Assembly (NCBI RefSeq): GCF_027409185.1
Contig: NC_084475.1
Span: forward strand, 19,116,130 to 19,180,129
Length of the DNA stretch: 64,000 nt
Reading direction: 5' to 3'
Source: Cynocephalus volans
Taxonomy: Eukaryota > Chordata > Mammalia > Dermoptera > Cynocephalidae
Program-made: the position numbers and the translations under genes
Notes under the pieces: model-generated
What the model saw: only the letters and a program-made list of their open reading frames with translations
Told to the model about the DNA's origin: nothing
The model's database searches: none
Shown here: positions 47,699 through 59,320 of the stretch, in pieces
Layout: each line of letters starts with the position of its first letter
How positions within the stretch are numbered: position 1 is the stretch's first letter

Positions 47699-49387
47699 TT
47701 AACACACGCTCTGAAACTCCTGCAAGCGCTTCCTGGCTTCATCAAGAAACTTCTGGTGCAGCTTGTTCTGCTCCAGGATCTGCTGTTGAAGGTCATGAAT
47801 CCTCTGACTGTGCTTCTCGACGTCTTCGTAGTCGAGGACGTCGGTGCCCGGCGGGGAGGCAGCCTGGAGCGCGTGCACTCTTTGCCTTTCCTGGTCTCTA
47901 ACGGGGTAAGACTTCATGTGGGCCAGGCGTGCCCTTCTCCGTTCCCTTCTCTCTTCCTCCAGCTCAGCCTTGTAGTGGATCTCCAAGCTCATGTTGGGGT
48001 GTTCGGTTTGTTCAAGCAATTCCAGCTGCTCTTGCCTCCTCTGCTCCTTCTCCGTCTTTCGCTTCTGCCTGGAGGACATCAAGCCAGCTCTGTCCGCCGG
48101 TGCTTGCAGGTGCAGCTGAACTGAGCCCTCCTGCAGGGCGGCCAGTGTGGGGGGCTCTTGTGTGGATCCTGTGTCCCCCGAGAGTGAGTCCTCTTCACTG
48201 ATAAATACTCCTGTCTTGGGAGATGATGCTTGACTTCCATCCTTAAACATGGCCTTGGTCATCTGGTGGTATTTTTGGTTCTCCATCTTGCCTAGAAACT
48301 TTTGCAAGCTGGTTTTGGATGACGTCTGGTGGGCCTGCAGCTCTGTGGACTCCACAGCGGGCATTCCTTCCATATCTCCTGCTCTCCCCTCTCTCGGGGT
48401 CTCTCCACTTTGTTCCTGCAGCTCCGATGGGGCCTGTTCTTCATCGGGGTTCTGGTCCTCCCCGGGCCTTGACTCAAGGTGCAAACTCAGGTGTTTTTTC
48501 AGCTTTCTGTTTATATTAAACAACTCTTCAAAGGCAAATTCAAGCTCTTTCTGCCACTCGGTCTTGTCCCTGTGCTTGCACTGAGACACCTGGGGCACAG
48601 AGCCCCTTCCATGGGTGAAGCCAACTGGCCATAGCTGTTCTAGGTCTTTCCATATGCCCTCGACACTTGGATCCCGAGAGCTGTTTTTCAAGCCTTGAAC
48701 AAAAGGAACCTTCCCCTTTCGCAGTTGCCTCCTCCCCTCCTGGGCTTTCTGTTTTTCCTTGATTCCCCCTGCAAAGGCCAAGAGTGGATTTAGCTTCTCT
48801 AGGTCCATCCCTCTGCTCACCCAAGGGTCAACGGGATGGCGGCCACCACCGGTCCTGGTTGAGGGTGCCCGTTTTCCTTGACTCCTCTCGGGGGGTCTCG
48901 GGGGAGGGTGAGTCAGGCCCATGGCTTTCAAAGCTCCCTGCTTCTCTGAGCCCACGGCTCTCTTCTGGGACTTGGATGGCCAGGCTGATCTGACCGGCTC
49001 TTCCATGTGGCCCCTCTTCTCTTCTCTGCTGGCTGCTCTGTGCTTCTCCTTGGCTCTCAGGGGTCTTGTGGCTCCTTTCTGGACAGGCTCCTCTGAGTCA
49101 GGTTCTTTTTCCATTGCCTGTCCTCCTCCCCCTCCACCTAACAGATGTGCTAACGGCCTCTCCGGGTCTCTGACTTGCTGGTGTTGGGCCTCTGGCCACT
49201 CTTGCCTCAACTCCTTGGCTACGTGCTGGAGGGGCTGGCTTTTCCACTGCTGGATGTCTGGTCTTTTCTGCAGAGTGACATCTCCTTTTTCTCTGGCTTG
49301 TAGTAATTTGTGCTTCTGCCTCAAAAGTAAGGCTTCGTCATCAGGACTGGAACTCCGCCGAGTGGCTCTCTCCACGTTTCTTCTCAT
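47699..49387 (-). CDS. CEP295NL: CEP295NL (CEP295 N-terminal-like, DDC8), complete ORF
   Basis: A 562-residue uninterrupted frame, nested in TIMP2 intron 1 on the same strand. I place the start at the ATG at 49387-49385 because the product then begins MRRNVERATRRSSSPDDEAL, which aligns with the N-terminus of CEP295 as I know it. Further CEP295-like blocks appear in the same order: DIQ...LRQEW near residues 46-64, EWQKELEFAFEELFNINRK at about 277-295, a coiled coil from MSSRQKRKTEKEQRRQEQLE at 437-490, and a C-terminal coiled coil QRIHDLQQQILEQNKLHQKF at 528-560. CEP295 acts in centriole assembly and elongation; the role of CEP295NL is poorly known, with testis-biased expression reported for rodent DDC8. 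A six-glycine run lies at residues 84-89 (49138-49121). The middle (90-270) is Lys/Arg/Pro-rich and poorly conserved. The frame stays open upstream to 49696, but those 103 residues lack similarity and cross two splice-acceptor-like sites (tgtgtgcag and ctctcag), so I exclude them. Confidence 0.9.
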   Translation of the reverse strand: MRRNVERATRRSSSPDDEALLLRQKHKLLQAREKGDVTLQKRPDIQQWKSQPLQHVAKELRQEWPEAQHQQVRDPERPLAHLLGGGGGGQAMEKEPDSEEPVQKGATRPLRAKEKHRAASREEKRGHMEEPVRSAWPSKSQKRAVGSEKQGALKAMGLTHPPPRPPERSQGKRAPSTRTGGGRHPVDPWVSRGMDLEKLNPLLAFAGGIKEKQKAQEGRRQLRKGKVPFVQGLKNSSRDPSVEGIWKDLEQLWPVGFTHGRGSVPQVSQCKHRDKTEWQKELEFAFEELFNINRKLKKHLSLHLESRPGEDQNPDEEQAPSELQEQSGETPREGRAGDMEGMPAVESTELQAHQTSSKTSLQKFLGKMENQKYHQMTKAMFKDGSQASSPKTGVFISEEDSLSGDTGSTQEPPTLAALQEGSVQLHLQAPADRAGLMSSRQKRKTEKEQRRQEQLELLEQTEHPNMSLEIHYKAELEEERRERRRARLAHMKSYPVRDQERQRVHALQAASPPGTDVLDYEDVEKHSQRIHDLQQQILEQNKLHQKFLDEARKRLQEFQSVC

Positions 49388-49717
49388 TTCTGAGAGCTCT
49401 GCACACACAGCTTCCACGGGAAGGTGGTTGGAGCCCAGAGCAAAGGGTTCAAGGGGCCCCAGGCCTGAAGAGCCACAGGTGCCAGGACTGTCCCACAGCA
49501 AACCTACAAGGACAGGAGGCCACACGCTGCTTCCTGGAGCGTTCCAAGGAGAGTGAGCGATCCCCTGGAGACAAGTGCACATGGGAATCTCAATGTGGGG
49601 ACAGACCCTAAAACATGCCCTCCAGATCGCTCCCTGACCCCTGCCCACCAGGGCCCATGCCCTGCCTCCCAATTCTGATTCCCATGCCTTTGACAACAGC
49701 CTGCACGGAAATTGTTC

Positions 49718-49928
49718 TCAAGGAGATGTGGTTTTGCTTTCCAGGGGACATTTGGGAAAGTCTGGAGATGTTTCCTGGTGTCACAGGTAGAAGGAATAGG
49801 TGCTGCTACTACTGGCCTGTGGGTGGGGGGAGGCCAGGATGCTGCTAGACATCCTATAATGCACATGATGGCCACCTGTGACAGAGAATGATCAGCACAC
49901 ATGTCAACAGCGCTGAGTCTGAGAACCC
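49718..49928 (+). mobile_element. MER20-like hAT nonautonomous element
   Basis: Contains ggggacatttgggaaagtct, ggccaggatgctgctagaca and tcctataatgcacatgatgg, and ends acagcgctgagtctgagaac. It lies just upstream of the CEP295NL frame on the gene's strand. Confidence 0.75.
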
Positions 49929-50098
49929 CTCCCAAGGAGGCACATATTAGGACTCAGGAGGTGCGAGGATGCAAACGGCAGCTCTGGAAACAAATATTGG
50001 GATGAGCAAGGTGGAAGTAGAGGAGGAAGTCTGGCCCTCTGGAGGAAGAGCTGCTTATAAATGAAAGGAGAAAAGGGTGAAGGGAGGGGCCTGCTCAG

Positions 50099-50160
50099 CA
50101 GGTGTGTGCAGGTGTGTGCAGGTGTGTGCAGCTGTGTTCGTATGTGCAGGTGTGTGCATG
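50099..50160 (+). repeat. Short GT-rich tandem repeat
   Basis: The unit caggtgtgtg is repeated about four times with variants. Confidence 0.85.
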
Positions 50161-50589
50161 TTTGATACTTGAATCCGATACAAACCAAACAGAGAGGAAG
50201 ATAAGCTGGTATCACCTCTCTTTTGATGATTCCCAACTCTCTTCTTGTGTAATTATCAGAGGAGGACACTTTGGGGTCTCTTTGGCATCAGGGAGGGACC
50301 CGTGCTTTGTCAGACCTTCCTAGGCAAGGAGGGATGTTTACACCGAGAGCACGGCGTCACGTCTGTGGCCACTTATAGCTGATGCCAGAAACAGCCAGAT
50401 TTGTGAGACAAAGGAGCTGCTTCCTGGACAGCTGCAGTCAACATGACGCCCCTCAACCACCCTGTCTCTTCTTTCATTTTAGTCTGCGTGGAAACAGGCT
50501 AAGCAATTTGAGCCAAAAGTAGTCAGAAAACAATACTGTGTCGATCTTACAGCCAACAGTAACCGTGCAGGCTGTCCTCTGAGCACCTG

Positions 50590-50740
50590 ACACATATTAC
50601 TTCATCTTTTTGGCACTAATCCTGCGAGGTAAGGAGCTATTATCGCCCCTGGTTCACAGGTGGGGAAACTGAGGCAGAGACAGATTTAAGAAACTTGACC
50701 TGGATCACATAGCTGGCAAGTGGCAGAGAAAGGCTCTCTG
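50590..50740 (-). mobile_element. MIR remnant (antisense)
   Basis: Segments ttatcgcccctggttcacag, gtggggaaactgaggcagag and cacatagctggcaagtggca are in classic antisense MIR order. Confidence 0.9.
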
Positions 50741-50959
50741 CTGCTCGAGGAGATGACAGTGCCTCAGCTGGTTACACTGCCATGGGCTTTGACTTGTATC
50801 TTCTGGTGGGAGGTCCTTGCACCTCTGGGTAAATCGGATTATGCACTTAGACTCATACACTTAAAACACACTTAAAACAGTGGTTAATACTCTACCAGTC
50901 TGCCAATCACCACGAAGAGCAAGAGCGGAGAGGGAGAGAGAGGAAGCTGGGGCATTAAA

Positions 50960-51780
50960 TGCAGTGATTGAGATTTTCAACAAAGGCATCACAGCAATTC
51001 AATGGGGAAAGAATAGTTTCCTTCTTTTCAACAAATGGTGCTGGGACAGTTGGATATCCAACATGCAAAAAAAGAGGAATGTACACCCTTACCTCCTACC
51101 ATACGTAGAAATTAACTCACAATGGATAACAGACCTCCATGTAAGGTCTAAAACTATAGATGCTTAGAAGGAAACATAGGTGTATATTCATGACATTGGG
51201 TTAGGCAAAAATGTCTTAGATACAATACCAAAAGCACAAGCAAGAAAAGAAGAAATCGATAAATGGGATGGCATCAAAATCAAAAATCTTCGTGCTTCAA
51301 AAGACATTATTAATAAAGGGAAAGAAAAAAATGGAACAGGCTGGAGGTAAATATTTGCAAGTCACATATCCAACAAAAGACTTAAACCCAGAATATATAA
51401 ACAACTCTCACAACTCAATAAGACGACAAATATTCCATTTAAAAAATAGGTCAAAGATTTAAATAGACATTTCACCAAAGAAGATAGACATATACCTGAC
51501 GCAGCATATAAAACCACGATCACCAGCAAGAGTCATTAGGAAAATGCACATTGAAGCTACCATGAGACAGCACTTCGCAGACACTAGGACGGCTGGAATT
51601 AAAAAGACAGTAACAAGTGTCGGCGAGAACTGGGACCTCTTACACTGCTGGCAGGAACGTAAAATAGTGCAGCCATTTTGGAAGGCAGTCTGGCAGTTTC
51701 TTAAAAAGGTAAACAAAGACTTGCCACATGACCCAGCAATTCCACTCCTAGGTCTATTCCCAAGAGAAATGAATGCATGT
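50960..51780 (+). mobile_element. L1 ORF2 3' fragment
   Basis: Sense ORF2 end: ttcttttcaacaaatggtgc, ctgggacagttggatatcca, gataaatgggatggcatcaa, cttacactgctggcaggaac and gacccagcaattccactcct. Stops and frameshifts break the frame. Confidence 0.85.
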
Positions 51781-53779
51781 GTCCACAGAAAGAAATGGGA
51801 GCTCAGAGAGGTTAAATAACCTCACTGGGAAGAGTTGGTTTCAATCTGGGTCTCAGATGCCTAAGACTGAGCTTTTCCCAGAACTGGGAATGGCCACAGG
51901 AGTGTCCAAACAGGTGGGGAGGGGTCTGGGCTGCTGGGATTGTCCCATTGTCTTGGAAGACACTTGGAGAGAACGGGGCTAATCACACCCCAAGATCTAA
52001 AGTCTATTTCTGTATCTGGAGCCACTGGCTGACAGCCTTGCACAAGCCTCTCTCACTCTTGTAGTGCCCCCAGCTAGCTCAGGGACCTCATTACACCTGT
52101 GCCATGCCCACTGGGGTGGACACCCCAGTGCCACAGACTTGGTTTTCCTGGAGACATGTGCATGGATAAAAACTTAAACACTCGGCAGAGATCATTGGGA
52201 TAAAGTCCAGAAAATCATAGTCAGCTCCACAGTTCAGCAGTTGACTCCCCTGCCCAACAACCATCAGCTGCACCCCTGCCATCCACCACATCCCTGTTCC
52301 CCCACGCTCTCACCTCTGAGCCCTTCCCTGCCTGCAGAGGACAGGGTTCACTTGGACTCATGGTAGTACTAGCAGGGAAGGGAACTAAAGCCTTGCCAAG
52401 CCTGAGGTGACCGGGGATGAACACCTGTCCATCTGTCCATCTGCTGAACAGACCCAGATGCTCACCTCTACCTGTGATGTCCGCCCAGCCCCCAGATGTC
52501 CCAGGCTCTCCCCAAACCTGCAAGACAGGTTGCCCATGACCTTGGTAGAAACACTTGCCAAAGACAAGGACAGTCACCCCTCTCGGAAACACCAGCCTTC
52601 CTGTTTGCTAGGCAGAACGTTCTGGACTGGGTGGGGGTCCCAGTGCTCCTCTGTCCCTCTCACACCCCCATACCCTTCACGTCCTCCCCTCAGGTGCAGA
52701 CCCTCCCTACGGCAGCTGCACTTGGAGGAGGGTGGCACCAGAGCTTGGGCAGAACTGCATGGACACTGGGCCCATCCTCCTGTCTCGCCCTCTGTGACTG
52801 TGCACCTGGAGCCAGCCTGCAGCGGCCACGCCCAGGAGGCAGCTCAGACAGCCTCCCAGCAAGGGCAGACCCCCTGCCGAGAGGGGCCCTTGGCCTAGCA
52901 GCAGGGCCTGCAGGCAGTCCTCACCCCCCACAGGAGATGCCACAGTGTCTGAGGAGCCCGGTGGAGTCAGGAATAACGAGCATCACCACTGGAGGCTTAG
53001 GAGGTGCCCAGAACAAGGGCTGTGCGATCAGATGGGCTGGGTCCCCAGTCAGGTATTGCGTCCTGCAGTTAACCTGTGTGACCTTGTCCCCCTCATCTGC
53101 CCACTCCAGTCCACTGAGGCATGATGGGGTGCAAACAGCGTACACGCCAGTGCAGGACCCGCCACATGCTGTTCCTTGGGCAGGTACATCTTTGAGAGGC
53201 CTCGGGGTGGGCCTCTTAGAGGCGGACCTGCCCACCCTGGTTCCTGTGACAAAGACTCAGGCCCTCCAATGGTGGGGGTCGGTCGCAATGACGCTGCCAG
53301 GTGACCCCATGCATCACGATTGCCTGGGTTGAGTACACCCGCCACAGCTGGCCATCAGCATGAACTACACCTTGTTCACATGGACACCCAAGTCATCAGT
53401 GCAGCCGAGGGGAATGCGCCACACCCGGACACAGATGCATGCCAGCAAGCCTGACCTCTCAGAGACGATAGCAGCCCCTGATGCTGCCCCTCCCCTTCCT
53501 CCCATCATGAAGGGACCCTGACGGGGCAGTGGCCACCTTATCTCTCACTCGGGCTGGGACAGTCTCCACACACCGTATTGTTGGCTGGAATCCACCACAA
53601 CGTGACCCAAGGGGTGACTGGAGCCCCTGGGACTGCGCAGCTTTGTAGATATTTAACCAAATGAGGCAATTTGTATGAAGAAAACAGGGTCAGATGGAGC
53701 TGCCATGTGGACAAGATGCTGATAACCACACAGGCTTGACTGACAGTTGTGCGACTCCAGCACCTGCGTCGTTTCATGC

Positions 53780-53935
53780 CATGTCACCAGGGAGGTGAGG
53801 CCCATTCCTATCCCTGCTTTCTGATGTGGAAACTGAGACTCAGAGAGGTTAGGTAACTTGTCTAAGGCCACACAGCTCAGGAGCAGTGCAGCAAGAATTC
53901 AAATCCAAGCAGGCAGAGTCCTGGTCCCAGGCACC
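53780..53935 (-). mobile_element. MIR remnant (antisense)
   Basis: Contains gatgtggaaactgagactca, gagaggttaggtaacttgtc, ggccacacagctcaggagca and attcaaatccaagcaggcag. Confidence 0.88.
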
Positions 53936-55625
53936 TGATGTGCCGCTGAGGGAGGTCAGGGCAGACTCAGTCCTGTGCTGTGCTCATCCTGTGTGTGGCC
54001 CTACTCTGAGAGATGCTAAGGCCCGAGCCAGGCCTTCATGCTTTCCGTGTACAGTTCCCTGGGACACCACGGTCAAACATACCACCCTCCCCCTTTCTGT
54101 TCCTCAACACACATCTGAAGGCAAGAGCTAGCACAGAGCTTCTCGAGTCTTGTTAAGAGTCAGCTCTATTTCAGTTGGTTTGGTTTGGGGACCCTGGCTA
54201 AGGAGCATATGCCAAACTCGTGGTATTACCTTCCGGAGTGTCATAAAACCAACCTCCAGGTGCGCTCTATTTGCTTAAGTTTTAAATGTTTTGTGCAGTA
54301 TCTGGCAAATGTCCATCAGTCCAAGGCCTGGGACAACCAAGTGCCATGAAGTGCGCGATGATGAGGATACCGTAACTTGCGAGGGGATGAAGGACATGCC
54401 AAGGAGTAACAGAGCATGCTGTCACCTCGGTCACAGCCTAGCCAAAAGGGAGGAACTGTTAAATAAATGTTATGGGAGGCCATTGTTCTGGACTAAGTTC
54501 CTGCACTAGGCTCCATCAGACCAGACTAAAAAATCAAAACGGAATGGATAAGAACCCATCTGCAAAGTCAGGAGAAAGAGATAACAGCCAACTTCCAGAA
54601 CAGGCTGGTTTAAATCTTCGATAGGCATGATACTGACATTCCCTCTGCTTTAATCCTTACATGAAAGAGAGACAGCCCGAAGTCACCTGATGTTAACTGA
54701 TCAGTTAGTTTCCTGTTGTTCTGTCTGCTGTCCCCACCTCACCAGGAAAGTAATGGTGTGACCAATCCGCTTTCTTTTCTTCATTCCTGCTTTCTCCAGC
54801 CTTTCTGTCTCTAAAGCCTTTGCTATTTGTAACAGACTTTGGAGCACTTCTCTGACTCTGTGGCTGGTATTTCCTGGGTCAACTCACAGTTGGCTCTCAA
54901 TAAACTTTACGAAATTAAACAAAAACAAACTGTAAATAAAAGTCAGGTTCTGATTCAGCAAGTCTGGAGTGGGGCCGAACATCCACGTTTCTTAGGAGCT
55001 GGCAGGGGACACCAATACTGCTGGAATACGCCACACTTTGAGGCCCTAGCTTTGTGTCTCTACCAACAGTAGTTGAGCCCCCACCAGCTCTTACCTGAGC
55101 CCCCTAGAAGCCCCTGATCAGCCCATGTCATCCCCCACCCCCTGCCTGTACCCCTCCTGTCCCATGCACCACAGCTACAGCCACCGTCTAACTCAGCCAG
55201 CCTGTGAGACTTTTCGGCATTCAGCTACGGTTCGCTACTGCCTGCGACAGCCAACTCTCCAAATGCAGCCCACAGGCCACCTGCATCACAATCACCTGAA
55301 CTGCAGAGAAAGTACAGATTCCTGGGCCCCACCCCTGTCAACCCCCTCCCCCATCCGACCCACATTTCCCAGCCTAGGCCGGTTCCCCCTCTCCTGAGGA
55401 AGCCCCCAACCTCCAAAGCAACAAAGAGAACACTTCCCTTTCTCCGAAATCTGTGTGCTTGTGTGTGGCCTGGGCTGCCCGTCAAAGTACAGATTCTGGG
55501 GCTCTGCCCCAGACTGACCCTATTCCAGCCTCCGCAGGGAAAGGCCCAGGATGTGCTCAGTTCCTGAGCTTCCCTGACCTGGGCCACACAGCTGGACACT
55601 TTTTCTTCATATAAAAATAGCTATA

Positions 55626-55791
55626 AGGCCAGCCCGTTGCTCACTCGGTAGAGTGTGGTGCTGATAACATCAAGGCCATGGGTTTGGATCCTATATAGGG
55701 ATGGCCGGTTCGCTCACTGGCTGAGCGTGGTGCTGACAACACCAAGCCAAGGGTTGAGATCCCCTTACCGGTCATCTTTAAAAAAAAAAAA
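55626..55791 (+). mobile_element. CYN-like SINE dimer with target-site duplication
   Basis: Starts aggccagcccgttgctcact, B box gggtttggatcc, right unit gatggccggttcgctcactg, end gagatccccttaccggtcat, then an A tail. The 13-bp duplication aaaaatagctata is at 55613-55625 and 55792-55804. Confidence 0.94.
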
Positions 55792-56512
55792 AAAAATAGC
55801 TATAGAAGGGCTCCCACTAGCTGGCATTGGTCAGAGAGAGAACATTTCCGTATAATTAAAGTTCAGTCTTTCATATGCAAAGTTGGACGTTTCTCGTTTT
55901 CAGAGAGTACACAGAATACATATAATTTGACCTCTTTTTGGGGGGAAAGCTCTGGATTGTCTTTACGATGATAATACAGGAAATCTTTCAAGGGCTCTTA
56001 AGATATATAGAACAGTATTCCCCTAAACTAAATGATCCCAGAAAGTAATTTGGGGTTTTTAAGTTGACGTTTTACAGCTTTCTGTGTCCTCCTCCCTGGT
56101 CTGCATGTCTGACGGCAGCCTGTTCCTCTAAACTGCCATGGATTGGCACCAACACAAATGAGCTTGTTAAAATCGTGTCTAAAGTCAAAGTAAACAGTCA
56201 GTGACAGGCTCTTCCATGAGTCAAGTACCTGAGCTTTCGCATCTAAGCTCACCGAGGCTAAGAGGCAGACACTGCCGGACACTGGTTACCCGCAGGGGAG
56301 ATGGAAAATTAACTGCGCGACTCCAGCTGGAGATTTCTAGAAGCTGACGTACCTGGCCAAATCTAACAAGACAAAATGTAATGGAGTGACACATCTAAAA
56401 CTCACAGGTGGGTCCCCAAATCCAACTATGTAAGTATGAAGTGGGAGAATGCAATGAAGCAGGACACCAAAGGGCGTTTGCTTGCTCCAAGCCAAGAATC
56501 ACAGAGCCATGA

Positions 56513-56550
56513 GGCCACCAAAAGAGCCACACGGCCACCAAAAGAGCCAC
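56513..56550 (+). repeat. 20-bp tandem duplication
   Basis: The unit ggccaccaaaagagccacac occurs twice, the second copy ending tg instead of ac. Confidence 0.85.
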
Positions 56551-57204
56551 TGTGACTTTTATCTGTGTTAACAGAAATACCTGTGCTGGCCAGACCTCAC
56601 CTGGAGGTTCCAGGACCCAGTGGGAAAGAGGCACACCAAGGTGCCAAGGACACCAATGCATACTCCACAACATCCGAGGAGCACGCACCCCACTCCTACC
56701 CCATAGGACACCGTAGAGTCGACGAGACAGCCCACATGAAGCACTGAACGGTGCCTGGGCCACAGGAAGGCTCCATCAGTGCCCCGAGCACCACAGAGAT
56801 GCAAAAACAACGGCCAGTTCCATGCACAAGGCGCTGACAGGCAGACACGGGTCCGAATGTGTTTAAAAAGGTAAGATGCAGCTATACTCTAGAAATGGCC
56901 AACCTGACAATGTCATGGGATAAAAGTTTTCAAAAAACAAACTGTTGAAATGATTAGGAATAAGCCTCACAAGAAACGTACAAGGCCTTAATGAGAAGTA
57001 CCACTCGATGGAAGAACAGGAGAAAATCTCAGGAGCACAGAGCCACTAGAGAGTGGTGGGAAGGGGAGAAGGGGCTGCAGCCTCAGAGCTCAGGAGCAGA
57101 TGACAAAAACAGGTCATGGGAAGAAAGGCCCTCAGCAGCCCAGAATGCTTGGGGTGGAGGGGTGTTTGCAGGGGACAGAAAAGTCTAGAACCGTGTAGGG
57201 TGGT

Positions 57205-57350
57205 GGTGAAGAGTACTAACTAGCGGTGTGACCTGGGGCAAGTTGCTTAACTCTGGGTGCCTCAGTTTGCTCATCTGTGAAACGCGGACGGTGACAATAC
57301 CAGCACCCATCTATAGAGATGTGTGCTCATCACCATCAGAATCATCCAAA
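57205..57350 (+). mobile_element. MIR remnant
   Basis: Contains gtgacctggggcaagttgct, taactctgggtgcctcagtt and tgctcatctgtgaaacgcgg in sense order. Confidence 0.88.
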
Positions 57351-59320
57351 TGCTTGGCAAGCTGTGTGGGCAAGAGGGGCGGTACTTACCGTGCGTGTCT
57401 CCAGATGACTGCGCCAGACCACCGAGGACACGTTACATGGAGGGAGAGATTGTCTGGGTGGAAGAAAGCACCTGTCTTGAAATCATGGGGCTGACTTTGT
57501 AGGTAGTGAGACACCCATCACTGGAGGCATCCAAGCCAAGCCCAGATAAAACAAACATCAGAAACATATTTAACTCCATTTCTCTAAGTCCTGTCCCCTC
57601 AAAGTACACTCTGTGACACCAGGGCGCAACCCAGAGCTATGGTTCTTGTCCACCTCCTGACTCTCAGCTAAGTTCCAGAATGACAGTTCCTAAAGCCACT
57701 GGATTGGGTTGTGCACTGGCTGTGTTGGGAATCACCTGGGGCAGGAGGTCATGGTAGAAGAGTCCTGGCCAGGCCCCACAGTGAGTTTTTCACCCAAATC
57801 CTGGAGGTGTGGTTTGTGAATGTGTTTAATTGTCTCCCTATGCACAGCCAGGACTGGGATAGCCCTGGAAGCCTAAGAAGGCTGGGTGGCCGGCTCTGGG
57901 GAACAAACTCAGGTTCCTCACATCTGTTATTTCCTCCACCAGCTCCACAAAGACACACCCTGAAGCAGACTGATCTCCAAAGGGGTTCTCTCCAAGGGCT
58001 CTCTAAACACATCTTGACAATGCCAATCATCCGCTTTCCCTCCATCCCAGCCCAGGTCAGGGGTCCCTAACAGCAGCTGCTGTTATCGCTTCACGGCGAC
58101 ACCTGCCACTCCTCCAAACAAGTATGCCATCCCTGGCCCAGTCCCACCAGATCCCACTGCCCACCCCCATCCTTCTGGACCAATCCATGGAGAGCCCCAG
58201 GTACAGGGACTTTCAAATTAGCCTCTAGACATGGGACCTGGAGACCCTTCTCAGCCTGCTTTCCAAGGCCCTCTTGGGAGCCTCATCAAACAGCTGCACA
58301 CAGAAAGAACCCCACCCTCACAACAAGAATGCCAGCCCTGAAGTGGTCCGCATGGGGTCTCGGGGGCCCACTGACCACAGTTGGCTGGAATCACAGCTCC
58401 CCACCTCTACCAGCAGCCCGGTGTCTGCCCCAGCTGGTGGACTATGGTAGGCCATTGCCATGGGAACAGCAGAGCTGCTGTGCTGTGACATCACGGCAGG
58501 GGTGAGGTCAGGGACAGTGAGGAGCCAGCCAGGGGTGAGCACACAGGTCAGGGACCAATCACAGAGATGTGGCACAGACAGCCGGGGTGATGCCCAGAGG
58601 AACAACCCACACGGGGGCATCTGAAGGTCCCTTTCTGAGGAGGATCACGCAGTTTGAAAATGCTCATGGCCACAGCCACTGTGCAGAGGACAGAGGACGG
58701 AGGATGCATCCTGACTTCCCCAGCTTGGCTGCAGAGAGACCTCCTCTTCTTCCTGAGCTGTCAGGAGGTTAAGGAGGTGCACTTCAAGGTCGGGGCTTCC
58801 TGACCACACTTGCCGTCCCTTCTCCTGTAGGGACAGCATCTGTTCCAACATAGGGGGAAAAGAAATGTGCCCCCACTTCCAAAAGCTCTGGGACGCCACC
58901 ATGGAGCCAAAAACTGACCAGAGGCAGAGGAAGAGAGAATCCTGGTCCAGTCCCCTCTGCCACCCACCTACCCACACAGAATGAGAACTCAGACACACTT
59001 GACCTTGCTTGTGGGGCTAAGGGCACCCTCCACAAATTTGACAATTGAGAAATGTAGCTTGGGGAACATGATTTTGGACCCAAGAAGTCAAAGCAGACAA
59101 TTTTCTGGGGTTTTGTTTCTTAAGAAAGTAACCAGCAGGAATTTGGATGAGGTGTGGGAATCTCCGGGAGGAGTAAGACGCAGGAGAGCTGAACTTGGGA
59201 CAAAAGCCTTTGTCTGGGGCTGGAAGGGCCCTTGGAGAGGTCACCTGGTCCCTGACCTAATGTTCTCAGCCACAGTCTACCCCACCCCACCCCCATATTT
59301 TTGGTCCTTCTCTGCCCTTG

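Noticed and set aside
47672-48124. Open frames on the + strand opposite CEP295NL (also 48921-49556)
   Set aside because: They are antisense shadows of a long coding exon, with Leu/Ser-rich readings typical of reversed coiled-coil coding sequence.
51268-51819. Short Lys-rich frames near 51.3-51.8 kb
   Set aside because: They are fragments of a broken L1 ORF2, not a host gene.
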